The notes beneath the pieces were generated by a model that saw nothing but the letters and a program-made list of their open reading frames with translations, did no database searches and was not told where the DNA came from. From the NCBI GenBank assembly GCA_023663225.1, contig JAMPHU010000009.1, positions 1-64,000 on the forward strand: a DNA stretch of 64,000 bases. The letters are read 5' to 3'. The translations under genes were made by a program, and so were the position numbers. The DNA comes from Candidatus Gastranaerophilales bacterium. Its GTDB lineage: Bacteria; Bacillota; Clostridia; Lachnospirales; Lachnospiraceae. Positions 8,540 through 19,050 of this stretch are shown here, in pieces. How positions within the stretch are numbered: position 1 is the stretch's first letter; every line of letters begins with the position of its first letter.

Positions 8540-8950
8540 TTATTCTATCTTCGTGCCGTCCGGCAAAACAATCTCCCCTTCTCCGCTCACATCAAAAAAT
8601 CCCACGCCATGTTTCCCTGCCAACTCTCTGACCAGTTCGTTCGCCTCCTCCGCCACAGACCAGGCAAACGCCGCGTAGATCACCTCACGGCCGATGGAAT
8701 AATCCGTCATATAATTCTCCAGATCTTCATTCTCGTCCAACGCATCGTCATCCGGAGCATACTCTCCGTTCATAGGGGGAAACGTATCCTTCATCTCCAT
8801 AAACCAGTTCTGCAGAGCAGGCGATGAGACGCTTATCGTCTGATAGTCGTGATCCTCCCCCCACTCCGTCTGCTTCTCAAACCAATCCATAAACGCTTCC
8901 CTGGTGTCCGGCGCCTTTGTTCTCTCAAAAACCATCAAATCGTAACTCAT
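8540..8950 (-). CDS. Conserved hypothetical protein (MSYDLMVFE type)
   Basis: A 136-residue acidic soluble protein starting MSYDLMVFERTKAPDTREAF. This start sequence is familiar from small uncharacterised bacterial proteins, but no function is known to me. There is no signal peptide or TM. The frame is open to 9040, but ATG at 8950 has an AAGGAAGG site six bases upstream and fits the family start. It sits between the ECF sigma gene and the ssrA-side terminator, with its own likely promoter in the AT-rich spacer at about 8960-9005. Confidence 0.7.
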   Translation of the reverse strand: MSYDLMVFERTKAPDTREAFMDWFEKQTEWGEDHDYQTISVSSPALQNWFMEMKDTFPPMNGEYAPDDDALDENEDLENYMTDYSIGREVIYAAFAWSVAEEANELVRELAGKHGVGFFDVSGEGEIVLPDGTKIE

Positions 8951-9009
8951 ATCCGTCCTTCCTTTCGTGATTCTAATATAGCACAATTGGAAAATAAAGT
9001 CTATCCTAA

Positions 9010-9058
9010 TATTAAAAGGTGTAAAGCCTTGATCATTCAATAAAGACCTTACACCTTA
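9010..9058 (-). terminator. Stem-loop terminator after the 48-aa ORF / ssrA
   Basis: AAGGTGTAA (9049-9057, read on the minus strand) pairs with TTACACCTT (9016-9024), with further partial pairing inside. On the minus strand the stem is followed by TTAATATT. It is positioned to end transcripts coming from ssrA and the small ORF at 9075-9221. Confidence 0.6.
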
Positions 9059-9074
9059 GTTTATTGGCGGCGAT

Positions 9075-9221
9075 TCAGTTTCCTTTTTTCAAGATGCTCA
9101 TTGCCTCATCTTCTGATGGTCTGTGCGTCTCAATAAAAACTATAAATTCGTTGATCTTATCGGCGCTCCATCCTTCAGCCGTCAACTTAATAATGATATT
9201 TGTTGCTTCAGTTGCCGTCAT
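9075..9221 (-). CDS. Small hypothetical protein downstream of ssrA
   Basis: A 48-residue ORF (MTATEATNIIIKLTAEGWSA then DKINEFIVFIETHRPS), predicted helical and soluble. The frame is open to 9281, but that part would run into the tmRNA 3' end. ATG at 9221 has AAGGATG about ten bases upstream. It starts 30 bases after the tmRNA 3' end and stops before a stem-loop terminator, so it may be co-transcribed with ssrA. I do not recognise a family. Confidence 0.5.
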   Translation of the reverse strand: MTATEATNIIIKLTAEGWSADKINEFIVFIETHRPSEDEAMSILKKGN

Positions 9222-9250
9222 ATAATCACCATCCTTTTTCTGAATATAAA

Positions 9251-9624
9251 TGGAGTAGACGGGAGTCGAACCCGTGTCCAAAAGCCCATTCCCTGTCCTT
9301 CTACTATCATAGTCCGTTATCTTGGCGATCTGCTCGCCTGTTCCCTCCCGGGCCAGGAAACGAACACCCTGACCTGTTCGGTAGCTTCATAGTACGGCCA
9401 TGCGCGCAAAGCTTAACGCATGTCGTTTCTCACATGTTTGATGCCCGATTTCCGAAGTGTGAGTGCCTCGGAACAGACAAGCCGCCTAAGCGACGTCACT
9501 CACAGCTTAGGCTGCAAGTGCATACTGAGTATTATCTTCAGCGTTTAGTTTAATGGTGTGATTAACGTGTCACAACGGATAGCTTCTCCAGCTGCAAGAC
9601 CCCTGTCGAAACCTTGACTACCCC
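9251..9624 (-). ncRNA. ssrA: Transfer-messenger RNA (tmRNA)
   Basis: The tmRNA rescues stalled ribosomes together with SmpB. The 5' end GGGGTAG (9624-9618) pairs with the 3' CTACTCC plus discriminator A (9251), forming the tRNA-like acceptor. The T-arm GGTTCGAC is immediately inside, and the D-arm-like start is GGTTTCGACAGGG. The mRNA-like part starts at the GCT resume codon at 9542 and encodes AEDNTQYALAA followed by a stop (9542-9507), a normal degradation tag ending LAA. The length of 374 nt is usual. CCA is not encoded. Its promoter lies in the 3' end of the GH3 gene, and smpB and rnr lie upstream on the same strand. Confidence 0.97.
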
Positions 9625-9631
9625 TTACAGC

Positions 9632-11752
9632 CTACAGTATACTGACATTTTTGCAAGATGTCAAGTATTCTATTTCCTCCGGCTGTGAAAATCCCGCGTA
9701 AACGACGGCCCCGCTGCCGTCCGCCGCACGACGTCCCTCCTGGTCCACCGTCTGGAAAGCGGCCGCCGGTATCTGCAAAGTAAATTCTTTTGTCTCTCCC
9801 TTCGCTAGCCGGATGCGCTGAAACGCCGCCAACTTGCTGTTTGGCACTTCGTTGACAGAACCCTTCACATGGACATAAATCTGCAACACCTCATTTACAT
9901 CCCGCTCTCCGATGTTTTCGCAGACGACGCGGCAGTTTAGCCCGTCCCTTCCGGCCGCTTCGTAGCTGACAGAAGTTTCCTCCCCCTGCGACAGGACAAG
10001 CTCCTTCACATCCGCCTTCCCGTAAGTCAGACCATACCCGAAACGATACCATGGTTTCTCAGACAGATAGCGGTAAGTCCTCCCCTGCATACGATAGTCC
10101 GTGATATCAGGCAGCTTGTTATCATTGTAATAAAACGTCACCGGAAGCTTCCCGCAGGGCGCTTCCTTTCCGAACAAAATGTCGGCCACCGCTCTGCCGC
10201 CTTCCCCGCCGGGATACCACACCTGTAAAATGGCACTGGCTTTCTCCTCGTAAGCGGACAGATCAATGGGACTTCCCGAGGCGTTGAGCAAGATAAAGGG
10301 TGTGCCCGTGTGCATCACCGTCTCCACAAGCTCGCGCTGGCAGGGGGGCAGCAGCAGATTGCTCTTATCTCCGCTGGCGTACTCATTTCCCACATCTCCG
10401 CCTTCGCCCTCCAGCGTGGCGTCCAAACCCACACAGAGTATAATCAGATCGGAATTTTCCGCCGTGATGGCTGCCTCCGCAATGCGGTAATTCTGAAAAG
10501 GTTTCTGTTTCATATCCTTGTAGAGGTGAGAACCTTCCGAATAAAGCACACGGATACCCTCCTGCTCGCATTGTGCACGAATACCCTCCAAGAAAGTAAT
10601 ACTTCGCATGGGCGTTCCGCTGTAATTGCCCACCAGGACATCCTGACTGTCCGCGTTGGGCCCGACTACGCCGATCGTGCGGTAAGCCTTTGTATCGAGC
10701 GGCAAAATGCCGTCATTTTTCAACAGCACACAACTCTCCACAGCGGCCCGATAAGCCAGCTCCAAATGCTTCGGGCAGCCTACCACAGAATAAGGAATCT
10801 CATCCAGGGCGGAATGATCAAACAATCCCAGCAAATAGCGAGTGGTAAAGAGTCTCACCGCGCTCGTGCGGATCTCCTCCTCGGACACTTTCCCATGCAG
10901 ATAGGCGCTGAGCATTTCCACATAAGTACAACCGCAGTTTAGATCGCAGCCTGCTTTCAGCGCCATCGCTGCGGACTCCTCCGGCCCCTCCGTGACATGA
11001 TGATGCTCATGGAAATCTCTGATCGCCCAACAGTCGGACACAAAATGCCCTTGGAAATTCCACTCTCCTCTTAAGATCTCCCCCATCAGATAGGGATGCG
11101 CACAGCAGGGATCGCCGTTCGTCCGGTTGTAGGCTCCCATCACCGCTTCCACGTTGGCCTTTGTCACACACGCCTCAAACGCGGGAAGATAGGTCTCCCA
11201 CAGATCTTTTTGACTGACCTTGGCGTCAAATTCATGCCGCAGCAATTCCGGCCCGGAGTGTACCGCCAGATGCTTTGCACAGGCCGCCACCGTCATGTAG
11301 CCGTCCTCCTCATGCTGAAGCCCTTCCACCATGGCGCAGCCGAGAGCGGCGGTCAGGACGGGATCCTCTCCATAAGTCTCCTGCCCTCTGCCCCATCTGG
11401 GATCGCGGAAAATATTGATGTTGGGCGTCCACATGGTGACGCCCTTGTACTTGGTGCGATCCTCGTGCTCGGCATACCTGTTATACTTTGCCCGCGCCTC
11501 CAGAGAAGTGGCTCTGCCGATCTCCTCAATCAGTTCTTCGTCAAAGGTGGCTCCCATGCCGATAGCCTGAGGAAAACAGGTGGCGACTCCCGCGCGCGCC
11601 ACGCCGTGCAGGCACTCGTTCCACCAGTTGTACTCAGGGACGCCCAGCCTTTCGATCGCCGGAGAATCATAGCGCAGTTGAGATGCTGCCTCCTCCACCG
11701 TCATCTGTGCCACCAACGCCTGTGCCTTCTTTCTTGCCTCTTCTCTGTCCAT
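9632..11752 (-). CDS. Glycoside hydrolase family 3 (beta-xylosidase/beta-glucosidase type)
   Basis: A 706-residue GH3 enzyme without a signal peptide, so probably cytoplasmic and acting on imported oligosaccharides. The N-terminal barrel carries WNECLHGVAR (about 45-53) and DPRWGRGQETYGEDP (about 117-131), motifs typical of xylosidase-like GH3 proteins. The putative nucleophile is Asp240 in HFVSDCWAI. The alpha/beta sandwich domain begins near SCVLLKNDGILPL, and a fibronectin-III-like domain closes the protein (about 600-690). It is inserted between smpB and ssrA, which normally adjoin. Its last codons overlap the ssrA promoter. Substrate is inferred, not shown. Confidence 0.92.
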   Translation of the reverse strand: MDREEARKKAQALVAQMTVEEAASQLRYDSPAIERLGVPEYNWWNECLHGVARAGVATCFPQAIGMGATFDEELIEEIGRATSLEARAKYNRYAEHEDRTKYKGVTMWTPNINIFRDPRWGRGQETYGEDPVLTAALGCAMVEGLQHEEDGYMTVAACAKHLAVHSGPELLRHEFDAKVSQKDLWETYLPAFEACVTKANVEAVMGAYNRTNGDPCCAHPYLMGEILRGEWNFQGHFVSDCWAIRDFHEHHHVTEGPEESAAMALKAGCDLNCGCTYVEMLSAYLHGKVSEEEIRTSAVRLFTTRYLLGLFDHSALDEIPYSVVGCPKHLELAYRAAVESCVLLKNDGILPLDTKAYRTIGVVGPNADSQDVLVGNYSGTPMRSITFLEGIRAQCEQEGIRVLYSEGSHLYKDMKQKPFQNYRIAEAAITAENSDLIILCVGLDATLEGEGGDVGNEYASGDKSNLLLPPCQRELVETVMHTGTPFILLNASGSPIDLSAYEEKASAILQVWYPGGEGGRAVADILFGKEAPCGKLPVTFYYNDNKLPDITDYRMQGRTYRYLSEKPWYRFGYGLTYGKADVKELVLSQGEETSVSYEAAGRDGLNCRVVCENIGERDVNEVLQIYVHVKGSVNEVPNSKLAAFQRIRLAKGETKEFTLQIPAAAFQTVDQEGRRAADGSGAVVYAGFSQPEEIEYLTSCKNVSIL
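9636..9664 (-). promoter_or_regulatory. ssrA promoter inside the GH3 3' end
   Basis: On the minus strand TTGACA (9664-9659), a 17-base spacer and TATACT (9641-9636) form a near-consensus vegetative promoter. It lies in the last codons of the GH3 gene (stop 9634-9632). The mature tmRNA 5' end at 9624 is 11 bases beyond the -10 box, so modest 5' processing is expected. Confidence 0.85.
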
Positions 11753-11772
11753 GTCTCTCCTCCATTTGTTTT

Positions 11773-12243
11773 TTAAAGATTTTTGATCTTAAATTCCTTC
11801 TCGGCCTCTCTGCGCTGATCTCGTTTGGCGATATCTGCCCGCTTGTCGTAAAGCTTCTTACCTTTGGCAAGTCCGATCTCCACCTTTGCCCTGCCGTCCT
11901 TGAAATAGACCTGCAGCGGCACCAGCGTATAACCTTTCTCCTTGATCTTGCCGGCCATCTTATTGATCTCATATTTGTGCAGCAAAAGCTTCTTCACCCG
12001 CAGGGGATCCCTGTTAAAGAGATTGCCCTTCTCATAGGGACTCACATGCATCCCATAGACATACACTTCGCCGTCCTCAATGCGCACAAAGGCTTCCTTG
12101 ATGCTGCACTTGCCCATGCGCAGAGATTTCACCTCCGTGCCGTGCAGGACGATTCCCGCCTCATATCTGTCCTCTATAAAATAATCGTGAAAGGCTTTCT
12201 TGTTGTTGGCGATCATCTTCTGCGTCTCTTTTCCCTTCGCCAT
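11773..12243 (-). CDS. smpB: SsrA-binding protein SmpB
   Basis: A 156-residue SmpB, full length. It binds the tRNA-like domain of tmRNA and delivers it to stalled ribosomes. Recognisable parts are the OB-fold start ([20 protein letters not shown]), [19 protein letters not shown], the [12 protein letters not shown] segment, and the basic C-terminal tail ([20 protein letters not shown]) that enters the mRNA channel. The start overlaps the rnr stop by 31 bases, so the two are co-translated. Its partner ssrA lies about 2.1 kb downstream, beyond the GH3 gene. Confidence 0.97.
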   Translation of the reverse strand: MAKGKETQKMIANNKKAFHDYFIEDRYEAGIVLHGTEVKSLRMGKCSIKEAFVRIEDGEVYVYGMHVSPYEKGNLFNRDPLRVKKLLLHKYEINKMAGKIKEKGYTLVPLQVYFKDGRAKVEIGLAKGKKLYDKRADIAKRDQRREAEKEFKIKNL

Positions 12244-14264
12244 GATGCGTCCTCTCCTCTCTTTTCCTTTCCCACCGGCTCAAACTCGATCGCCCGAAGG
12301 GTTCTGTCGCAGGAGAGCACCTTCACCTTGAGCGCCATGCCCAAGCGGTAAGTGCGCCCGCTGTTCTTGCCCACGATCTCCCCCGCGGCCTCGTCATAAT
12401 AATACCGTTCCTTTCCGGGCAGCCTGTGGATATCCACTCTGCCCTCCACCGTGTTGGGCAGCTCCACAAAAATGCTCCGCCTGGTGAGTCCACAGATCAC
12501 GCCGTCGAAAGTCATCCCCAGGCGTTCCTCCATATATTCCACCTTTTTGAGCTTATCCGTCTCCCGCTCCGCCTCGTCGGCGCGGCGCTCTGTGGTGGAA
12601 GAGATTCGCGCTGCCTCGGGAAGAATCTCTTTATAATGCTCTATGCGCTCCTGTGTCATTCTGCCCCGCAGTTGCTCCTTGATGATGCGGTGTATCTGCA
12701 GATCGGGATAACGCCTGATGGGGGAGGTAAAATGACAATAATACTGGCAGGCCAGGCCAAAATGCCCGCTGCATCTCACACTGTACTTGGCCTGTTTCAT
12801 GCTGCGCAGCGCCAGACGGCTGACCATAGGTTCCTCAGGCGTGCCCGCCACCTTCGCCAAAAGCTTCTGAATCTCCTTGGGATGCACCTCCTCGCTTCCG
12901 GTCTTGCCGCCTCTGCGCCCCACGGTTTTCATAGAATAACCCAAATTGCCAATGTATTTTACCAGCCTCCGCAAGCTCTCCTTGTCCGGCACATCGTGGA
13001 CACGGTAGACAAAAGGCAGCTCCATCCAATAAAAATGCTGCGCCACCGTCTCGTTGGCCGCCAACATAAAATCTTCAATGATATCCGTGGCCACATTGCG
13101 CTCATAAGCGCGGATGTCCACTGGATGCCCCTCCTTGTCCAGAGAAATCTTGCACTCCGGAAAATCAAAATCGATGGAGCCTCTCGCCTTCCTCTTGGCC
13201 CGCAAGACCGCCGCCAGCGTCTCCATCTGGCGAAACATCGGGACCAACGGTGCATATCTGCGGTAATCCGCATCCCGTTCCACCACCGACTCATCTTGCA
13301 AGATTTCCTTCACCGCTGTATAAGTCATGCGCTGATTCACACAGATCACCGATTCCACGATCTCGTGATCCACGATCTCGCCCTGGGAATCAATGGTCAT
13401 CAGACAACTTACGGCAAGCCTGTCCTCCCCTGCATTCAAAGAACAAATGCCGTTGGAAAGAGCGTGCGGCAGCATGGGAATGACACGATCCACCAGATAA
13501 ACGCTGGTGCCCCGTTTTTTGGCCTCCCTGTCCAGCGCGGAATTTTCCTGCACATAGTTGGTCACATCCGCAATGTGTACTCCCAGATGATACTGTTCCC
13601 CGTCGAAACTTAGGCTGACTGCATCGTCCAAGTCCTTGGCGTCCTCCCCGTCTATGGTAACCATCGTCACCTCCCGCAGATCCCGCCTGTCGTTTCGGTC
13701 GGCTTCAGACACAGGCTTCGCCACACGCTCCGCCTGCTCCAGCACACGCTCATCAAATTCCATGGGAAGCTCGTAACCTCTGACGATCGCCATAATATCC
13801 ACGCCCGGATCATTCTCGTGTCCCAAAATCTCCACGATCTTCCCTTCAGGACTCTTGCCGCCATCGCCATAGTCGGTCAGTTCCACTACCACCTTATGCC
13901 CGCTCACAGCCCCCTTAGAACTTTCTTTTGCCACAAAGATGTCCTGCGTCACCTTCGAGATATCCGGTGTCACAAAGCCAAAATTCTCTCCCGACTGCTC
14001 GTAGGTCCCCACGATTCGGGTAAGGCCGCGTTCCAGGATGCGGACCACTTTTCCCTCCTGCAGCCCTCCTCTGTGCCTTTTGGGGGGCAAGAGCACTACT
14101 TCTACAGTGTCTCCATGAAAAGCGCCTCCTGTCCGCGTGCGGCGGATAAAAATATCTGCCTCTCTGCCTTCCGCCTCCACAAAGCCGAAACCCCTCTCGT
14201 GCCCAATAAAAGCGCCCACGATCTTTTCACCGTCAAACTGTGTCATTTTCCTCTTTTCTCTCAT
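12213..14264 (-). CDS. rnr: Ribonuclease R
   Basis: A 683-residue 3'-5' exoribonuclease of the RNB family. It has N-terminal cold-shock domains (the first contains [11 protein letters not shown]), a catalytic RNB domain with the acidic metal site in [14 protein letters not shown] and the HIADVTNYV segment, a C-terminal S1 domain ([18 protein letters not shown]) and a Lys/Arg-rich tail. It degrades structured RNA and is linked to trans-translation, matching the adjacent smpB. The open frame reaches 14306, but that would start inside the secG terminator. ATG at 14264 has AAGGGAAG upstream and is the better start; ATG 14246 is an alternative. Confidence 0.95.
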   Translation of the reverse strand: MREKRKMTQFDGEKIVGAFIGHERGFGFVEAEGREADIFIRRTRTGGAFHGDTVEVVLLPPKRHRGGLQEGKVVRILERGLTRIVGTYEQSGENFGFVTPDISKVTQDIFVAKESSKGAVSGHKVVVELTDYGDGGKSPEGKIVEILGHENDPGVDIMAIVRGYELPMEFDERVLEQAERVAKPVSEADRNDRRDLREVTMVTIDGEDAKDLDDAVSLSFDGEQYHLGVHIADVTNYVQENSALDREAKKRGTSVYLVDRVIPMLPHALSNGICSLNAGEDRLAVSCLMTIDSQGEIVDHEIVESVICVNQRMTYTAVKEILQDESVVERDADYRRYAPLVPMFRQMETLAAVLRAKRKARGSIDFDFPECKISLDKEGHPVDIRAYERNVATDIIEDFMLAANETVAQHFYWMELPFVYRVHDVPDKESLRRLVKYIGNLGYSMKTVGRRGGKTGSEEVHPKEIQKLLAKVAGTPEEPMVSRLALRSMKQAKYSVRCSGHFGLACQYYCHFTSPIRRYPDLQIHRIIKEQLRGRMTQERIEHYKEILPEAARISSTTERRADEAERETDKLKKVEYMEERLGMTFDGVICGLTRRSIFVELPNTVEGRVDIHRLPGKERYYYDEAAGEIVGKNSGRTYRLGMALKVKVLSCDRTLRAIEFEPVGKEKRGEDASWRREKRRRR

Positions 14265-14283
14265 CGACTGCTTCCCTTTGTAT

Positions 14284-14314
14284 AAAAAAACACCCTTGGC
14301 GCGCAAGAGTGTTT
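14284..14314 (-). terminator. Rho-independent terminator after secG
   Basis: On the minus strand AAACACTCTTG (14314-14304) pairs with CAAGGGTGTTT (14298-14288) around a short GC loop and is followed by a run of seven T. It sits just after the secG stop and before the rnr start, so it should attenuate read-through from secG. Confidence 0.85.
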
Positions 14315-14327
14315 GTCCTAAGCAAGA

Positions 14328-14567
14328 TTAAAAAATATTAAGGTTCAGGATCACCGCAAGCAGCATAAAAAGCACCGCGAGCAGCTTTGTAAATCGCACA
14401 AAAAAACCTTCCCTTGAACGTCCTTTATTCTTGTCCCAAAAAGTCTCAGCGGCCCCGCTGATCGTTCCCAGCCCTGCCGATTTGCCCTCCTGCAACAGCA
14501 CGAACACCGTGAGAGCCAAGCAGACCAATATAAAAATGATCGTCAATATCGTTCTCAATACAGACAT
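14328..14567 (-). CDS. secG: Preprotein translocase subunit SecG
   Basis: A 79-residue SecG, the small accessory subunit of the SecYEG channel. Two hydrophobic helices (about 4-24 and 57-77) flank a loop with LLQEGKSAGLGTISGAAETF, the family signature. ATG at 14567 has GGAGGTG about eight bases upstream, and the three-residue extension upstream uses GTG and lacks a site. It lies between eno and rnr in the common Clostridia order, with a candidate promoter upstream and a strong terminator downstream. Confidence 0.93.
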   Translation of the reverse strand: MSVLRTILTIIFILVCLALTVFVLLQEGKSAGLGTISGAAETFWDKNKGRSREGFFVRFTKLLAVLFMLLAVILNLNIF

Positions 14568-14598
14568 AGCAAACACCTCCCAATGTCAATTACGTTTT

Positions 14599-14627
14599 AT
14601 ACTATCACAACATTGAGAAAATTTCAA
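14599..14627 (-). promoter_or_regulatory. Candidate secG promoter
   Basis: On the minus strand TTGAAA (14627-14622), 17 bases, then TAGTAT (14604-14599) precede secG by about 30 bases in the eno-secG gap. The -10 box is imperfect. Confidence 0.5.
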
Positions 14628-14636
14628 CTGTTTTTT

Positions 14637-16037
<1,401 letters not shown>

Positions 16038-16049
16038 TTAGCGCATTTC

Positions 16050-16101
16050 TACATATTTCTTCCATTGCGTCTTTTCAAGTTCTAAAGGTCTATGTTAAAA
16101 T
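16050..16101. promoter_or_regulatory. Candidate divergent promoters for eno and the aldo/keto reductase
   Basis: The 170-base gap between divergent eno and AKR genes holds overlapping candidates. On the minus strand: TTGAAA (16078-16073), 17 bases, TATGTA (16055-16050). On the plus strand: TTTTCA (16072-16077), 18 bases, TAAAAT (16096-16101). The -35 boxes share bases, so the two could compete. Both are imperfect. Confidence 0.35.
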
Positions 16102-16126
16102 AGAGGAAAGAAAAGGAGGATATCTT

Positions 16127-17152
16127 ATGGCAAAAGTAACGTTAGGACGAACGGGGATCACGGTGGAAAAAAATGCCTTCGGCGCTCTGCCCATACAGCG
16201 CATTTCAGAGGAAGCCGCCATAAAGCTGCTGCGCAAGGCATATGACCACGGTGTGAGATTTTTTGACACCGCCCGCTTTTACACGGACAGTGAAGAAAAG
16301 CTGGGCGCCGCCTTCGACGGGATGCGAGACAAAGTGTATATCGCCACCAAGACCGGAGCGACCAATGCAGAGGGGTTCTGGAAAGATTTAGACACCTCCC
16401 TCCACAATCTGCGCACAGATTATATCGACCTTTATCAGTTTCACAATCCGGCCTTCTGCCCCAAGACGGGTGACGGTTCCGGTTTGTACGAGGCCATGAT
16501 CGAGGCCAAAGAAAAAGGCATGATCCGCCATATCGGCATCACGAACCACCGCCTGAATGTAGCCAATGAGGCGATAGAGAGCGGTCTCTATGAGACGCTG
16601 CAATTCCCCTTCTGCTATCTCGCCACCCAAAAAGACCTGGAATTGGTGGAAAAATGTCGGCAGGCGGACATGGGTTTCATCGCCATGAAAGCGCTTTCCG
16701 GCGGATTGATCACCAACTCAGCCGCCGCATACGCTTTTTTGGCGCAGTACGACAATGTGCTCCCCATCTGGGGCGTACAGAGAGAAAACGAGCTGGATGA
16801 GTTCCTCTCCTACATAGACAATCCCCCCGCAATGACAGAAGAACTCGCCGCGGTCATCGAGAAAGACCGCAAAGAGCTGCTTGGCGAGTTCTGTCGGGGC
16901 TGCGGTTATTGTATGCCTTGTCCGGCGGGAATTGAGATCAACAACTGCGCCCGAATGAGCCTCTTGATCAGACGCTCTCCCTCTCAGGCACAGCTCACTC
17001 CCGCCGCACAGGAAAAAATGAAAAAAATCGAAGGCTGCCTGCACTGTAATCAATGCAAGGCCAAATGCCCTTACGGTCTGGACACTCCCGCTCTGCTTGA
17101 GAAAAACTACAAAGATTACCGGGAGATATTAGCGGGGACGGTCACAATATAG
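16127..17152 (+). CDS. Aldo/keto reductase with C-terminal 4Fe-4S ferredoxin domain
   Basis: A 341-residue fusion. The N-terminal AKR barrel (about 1-235) carries the catalytic set Asp47 and Tyr52 (FFDTARFY), Lys75 (ATKTG) and His106 (QFHN), plus the GITNH strand. The C-terminus adds a cysteine motif at 256/259/262/265 (CRGCGYCMPC) and another at 304/307/310/314 (CLHCNQCKAKC), which would bind iron-sulfur clusters. This AKR plus ferredoxin form is widespread in anaerobes; the natural substrate is unknown. The ATG follows AAAGGAGG. It is one of only two plus-strand genes here and is convergent with gpmI. Confidence 0.92.
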   Translation: MAKVTLGRTGITVEKNAFGALPIQRISEEAAIKLLRKAYDHGVRFFDTARFYTDSEEKLGAAFDGMRDKVYIATKTGATNAEGFWKDLDTSLHNLRTDYIDLYQFHNPAFCPKTGDGSGLYEAMIEAKEKGMIRHIGITNHRLNVANEAIESGLYETLQFPFCYLATQKDLELVEKCRQADMGFIAMKALSGGLITNSAAAYAFLAQYDNVLPIWGVQRENELDEFLSYIDNPPAMTEELAAVIEKDRKELLGEFCRGCGYCMPCPAGIEINNCARMSLLIRRSPSQAQLTPAAQEKMKKIEGCLHCNQCKAKCPYGLDTPALLEKNYKDYREILAGTVTI

Positions 17153-17182
17153 CGGATGCTTTCCCATGCGCCATATTGTAAC
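17141..17182. terminator. Inverted repeat between convergent AKR and gpmI
   Basis: GTCACAATATAGCGGATG (17141-17158) pairs with CATGCGCCATATTGTAAC (17165-17182), leaving a loop of only a few bases. The 18-bp stem has two G-T type pairs and one mismatch. It overlaps the AKR stop and ends 14 bases from the gpmI stop. There is no clear U-tract, but the position between convergent genes suggests a bidirectional terminator. Confidence 0.55.
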
Positions 17183-17195
17183 CAGCCGCCAGTCC

Positions 17196-18758
17196 TTATT
17201 TTTTCAACAAGAGAGATTTTCCGGTCATCTCCGCCGGCTGTTCCTTCCCCATGATCTGGATCAACGTGGGCACGATATCCGCCAGGCATCCGCCCTCCCG
17301 CAGGGTGTAGGCTTCGTCGTAGTTGACCAGGATAAAGGGCACCGGATTGGTGGTGTGGGCGGTGAAAGGCTCGCCCGTCTCGTAGTCCACCAACTGCTCC
17401 GCATTGCCGTGGTCCGCACAGATAAACAGCGCGCCGTCCACTTCCTTCACAAGCTCCACGATCTCACCCACACATTTGTCGATGACTTCCACTGCCTCCA
17501 CGGCAGCCTCCAGCACACCTGTGTGGCCCACCATATCGGGATTGGCAAAATTACAGATGATCACATCATAACGAGCCTCCCCGTTTTCATCCTTCGCCGT
17601 AATCGCCTCGCTGAGCCTGTCACAGACCGTGTACGCGCTCATGCGGGGCTTTTTGTCGTATGTGGGCACATACTTGGGCGAATTTACCAAGATGCGCTCC
17701 TCCCCCTCATTGGGTTCTTCCACGCCGCCGTTGAAGAAAAAGGTCACATGCGCGTACTTCTCGGTCTCCGCGATACGAGCCTGCTTCATCCGGTTGGCTG
17801 CCAGCCACTCTCCGAAAGTGTTGGTCACAGACACCTTGTGGAACGCCACATCCTTGTTGGGGATCGTGGGATCATAGTCGGAGAAACATACATAAGTGAT
17901 ATCCTTGCGGGGACCTCTGTCAAACCCCGTAAAATCGTCATCGCAGAAGCTCCTGGTAATCTCCCTTGCACGGTCGGGACGGAAATTGAAGAACACAATG
18001 GAATCGCCGTCCTGCACAGTGGCCACGGGTCTGCCGTCCTCCACCACCACAGTGGGCTTCACAAACTCGTCCGTCTCCTCCCTGTCATAAGAACTCTGGA
18101 TCGCGCAGACGCCACATGCAGCGGTAAGTCCCTCCCCCTTGGTCAATGCGTCGTAAGCAAGCTTCACTCTGTCATAATTGTTGTCACGGTCCATAGCGTA
18201 ATAACGCCCCATCACGGATGCGATCCTGCCCACGCCGATCTTCTCCATCTCCGCGGTCAGCGCCTCCGCAAATTCCTTCCCGCTTGCGGGAGGCGTGTCG
18301 CGTCCATCCAGAAAACAATGCACAAACACCTTCTCCAGACCATTTCTCTTGGCAAGCTCCAACAGTCCGTACAGATGGGTATTGTGACTGTGCACGCCGC
18401 CGTCGGACAAAAGTCCCATCAGATGCAGGGAGCTGCCGTTTTTCTTACAATTCTCTACCGCCTTCAAAAGAGCGGGATTCTCAAAAAATGTGCCGTCCTG
18501 GATCTCCTTCGTGATCCTGGTCAACTCCTGGTACACGATCCGTCCGGCTCCCATGTTCAAATGCCCCACCTCGGAATTGCCCATCTGCCCGTCCGGCAGA
18601 CCTACCGCCATTCCGCTGGCATTGCCTTTCACAAAGGGATACTCCTTCATCAATTTATCCATGACAGGCGTCTTCGCCTGCGCGACCGCATTGCCCTCGA
18701 TCTTTTCATTCAATCCATATCCATCCAGGATCATCAATACTACCGGTTTTTTACTCAT
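17196..18758 (-). CDS. gpmI: 2,3-bisphosphoglycerate-independent phosphoglycerate mutase
   Basis: A 520-residue iPGM that interconverts 3- and 2-phosphoglycerate through a phosphoserine enzyme. The N-terminus VVLMILDGYG holds the metal ligand Asp12, and MGNSEVGHLNMG holds the nucleophile Ser62. The FVHCFLDGRDTPP, GRYYAMDRDN and ADHGNAEQ segments complete the alkaline-phosphatase-like active site with two Mn ions. The frame extends to 18794, but ATG at 18758 has GAGGAG upstream and the standard start. A near-consensus promoter lies 60 bases upstream. It is a single-gene unit. Confidence 0.97.
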   Translation of the reverse strand: MSKKPVVLMILDGYGLNEKIEGNAVAQAKTPVMDKLMKEYPFVKGNASGMAVGLPDGQMGNSEVGHLNMGAGRIVYQELTRITKEIQDGTFFENPALLKAVENCKKNGSSLHLMGLLSDGGVHSHNTHLYGLLELAKRNGLEKVFVHCFLDGRDTPPASGKEFAEALTAEMEKIGVGRIASVMGRYYAMDRDNNYDRVKLAYDALTKGEGLTAACGVCAIQSSYDREETDEFVKPTVVVEDGRPVATVQDGDSIVFFNFRPDRAREITRSFCDDDFTGFDRGPRKDITYVCFSDYDPTIPNKDVAFHKVSVTNTFGEWLAANRMKQARIAETEKYAHVTFFFNGGVEEPNEGEERILVNSPKYVPTYDKKPRMSAYTVCDRLSEAITAKDENGEARYDVIICNFANPDMVGHTGVLEAAVEAVEVIDKCVGEIVELVKEVDGALFICADHGNAEQLVDYETGEPFTAHTTNPVPFILVNYDEAYTLREGGCLADIVPTLIQIMGKEQPAEMTGKSLLLKK

Positions 18759-18814
18759 GCCTTCTCCTCGCTTCCGCGCTTGTCCGCGCTTCATTTATTA
18801 ATTCTTTCCGTAAA

Positions 18815-18843
18815 ATTATACACTGAATCAAAAAGGTGTGCAA
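18815..18843 (-). promoter_or_regulatory. gpmI promoter
   Basis: On the minus strand TTGCAC (18843-18838), a 17-base spacer and TATAAT (18820-18815) lie about 60 bases before the gpmI start. The -10 box is perfect. Confidence 0.8.
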
Positions 18844-18910
18844 TAGTTTCTCTTTGTGATATACTCATAAAAGGTAATTGTTCAGTCCTTTGAAGTTACC
18901 GGAGAGTTAC

Positions 18911-19050
18911 GCTCCAGAGGGGTAATGGCTCCCATTCGGACACGTTTTCACTCGGTGAAACACGTAGCGGCACATAAGCTGACAAAATACGTCAGCTAAG
19001 TGCCGACGTGTTTCAACGGTTCCTCACGGGAACCATTACCCCGCTGGAGC
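18911..19050. repeat. Long nested palindromic element
   Basis: GCTCCAGAGGGGTAATGG (18911-18928) pairs with CCATTACCCCGCTGGAGC (19033-19050). An inner hairpin pairs GTGAAACACGTAGCGGCAC (from 18955) with GTGCCGACGTGTTTCAAC (to 19016), closed by AAGCTGAC/GTCAGCT over an AAAATAC loop. A side hairpin at 18941-18965 is also possible. The 140-base imperfect palindrome contains no convincing ORF and lies in the gap between gpmI and the YgjP-like gene. Confidence 0.8.

Noticed and set aside
14265..14306. Upstream start for ribonuclease R
   Set aside because: That start lies inside the secG terminator stem and has no ribosome site.
17166..18893. 575-codon plus-strand ORF opposite gpmI
   Set aside because: It is antisense to a full-length phosphoglycerate mutase with all active-site motifs, and its translation is His/Arg-rich without any domain. 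It is a shadow frame.
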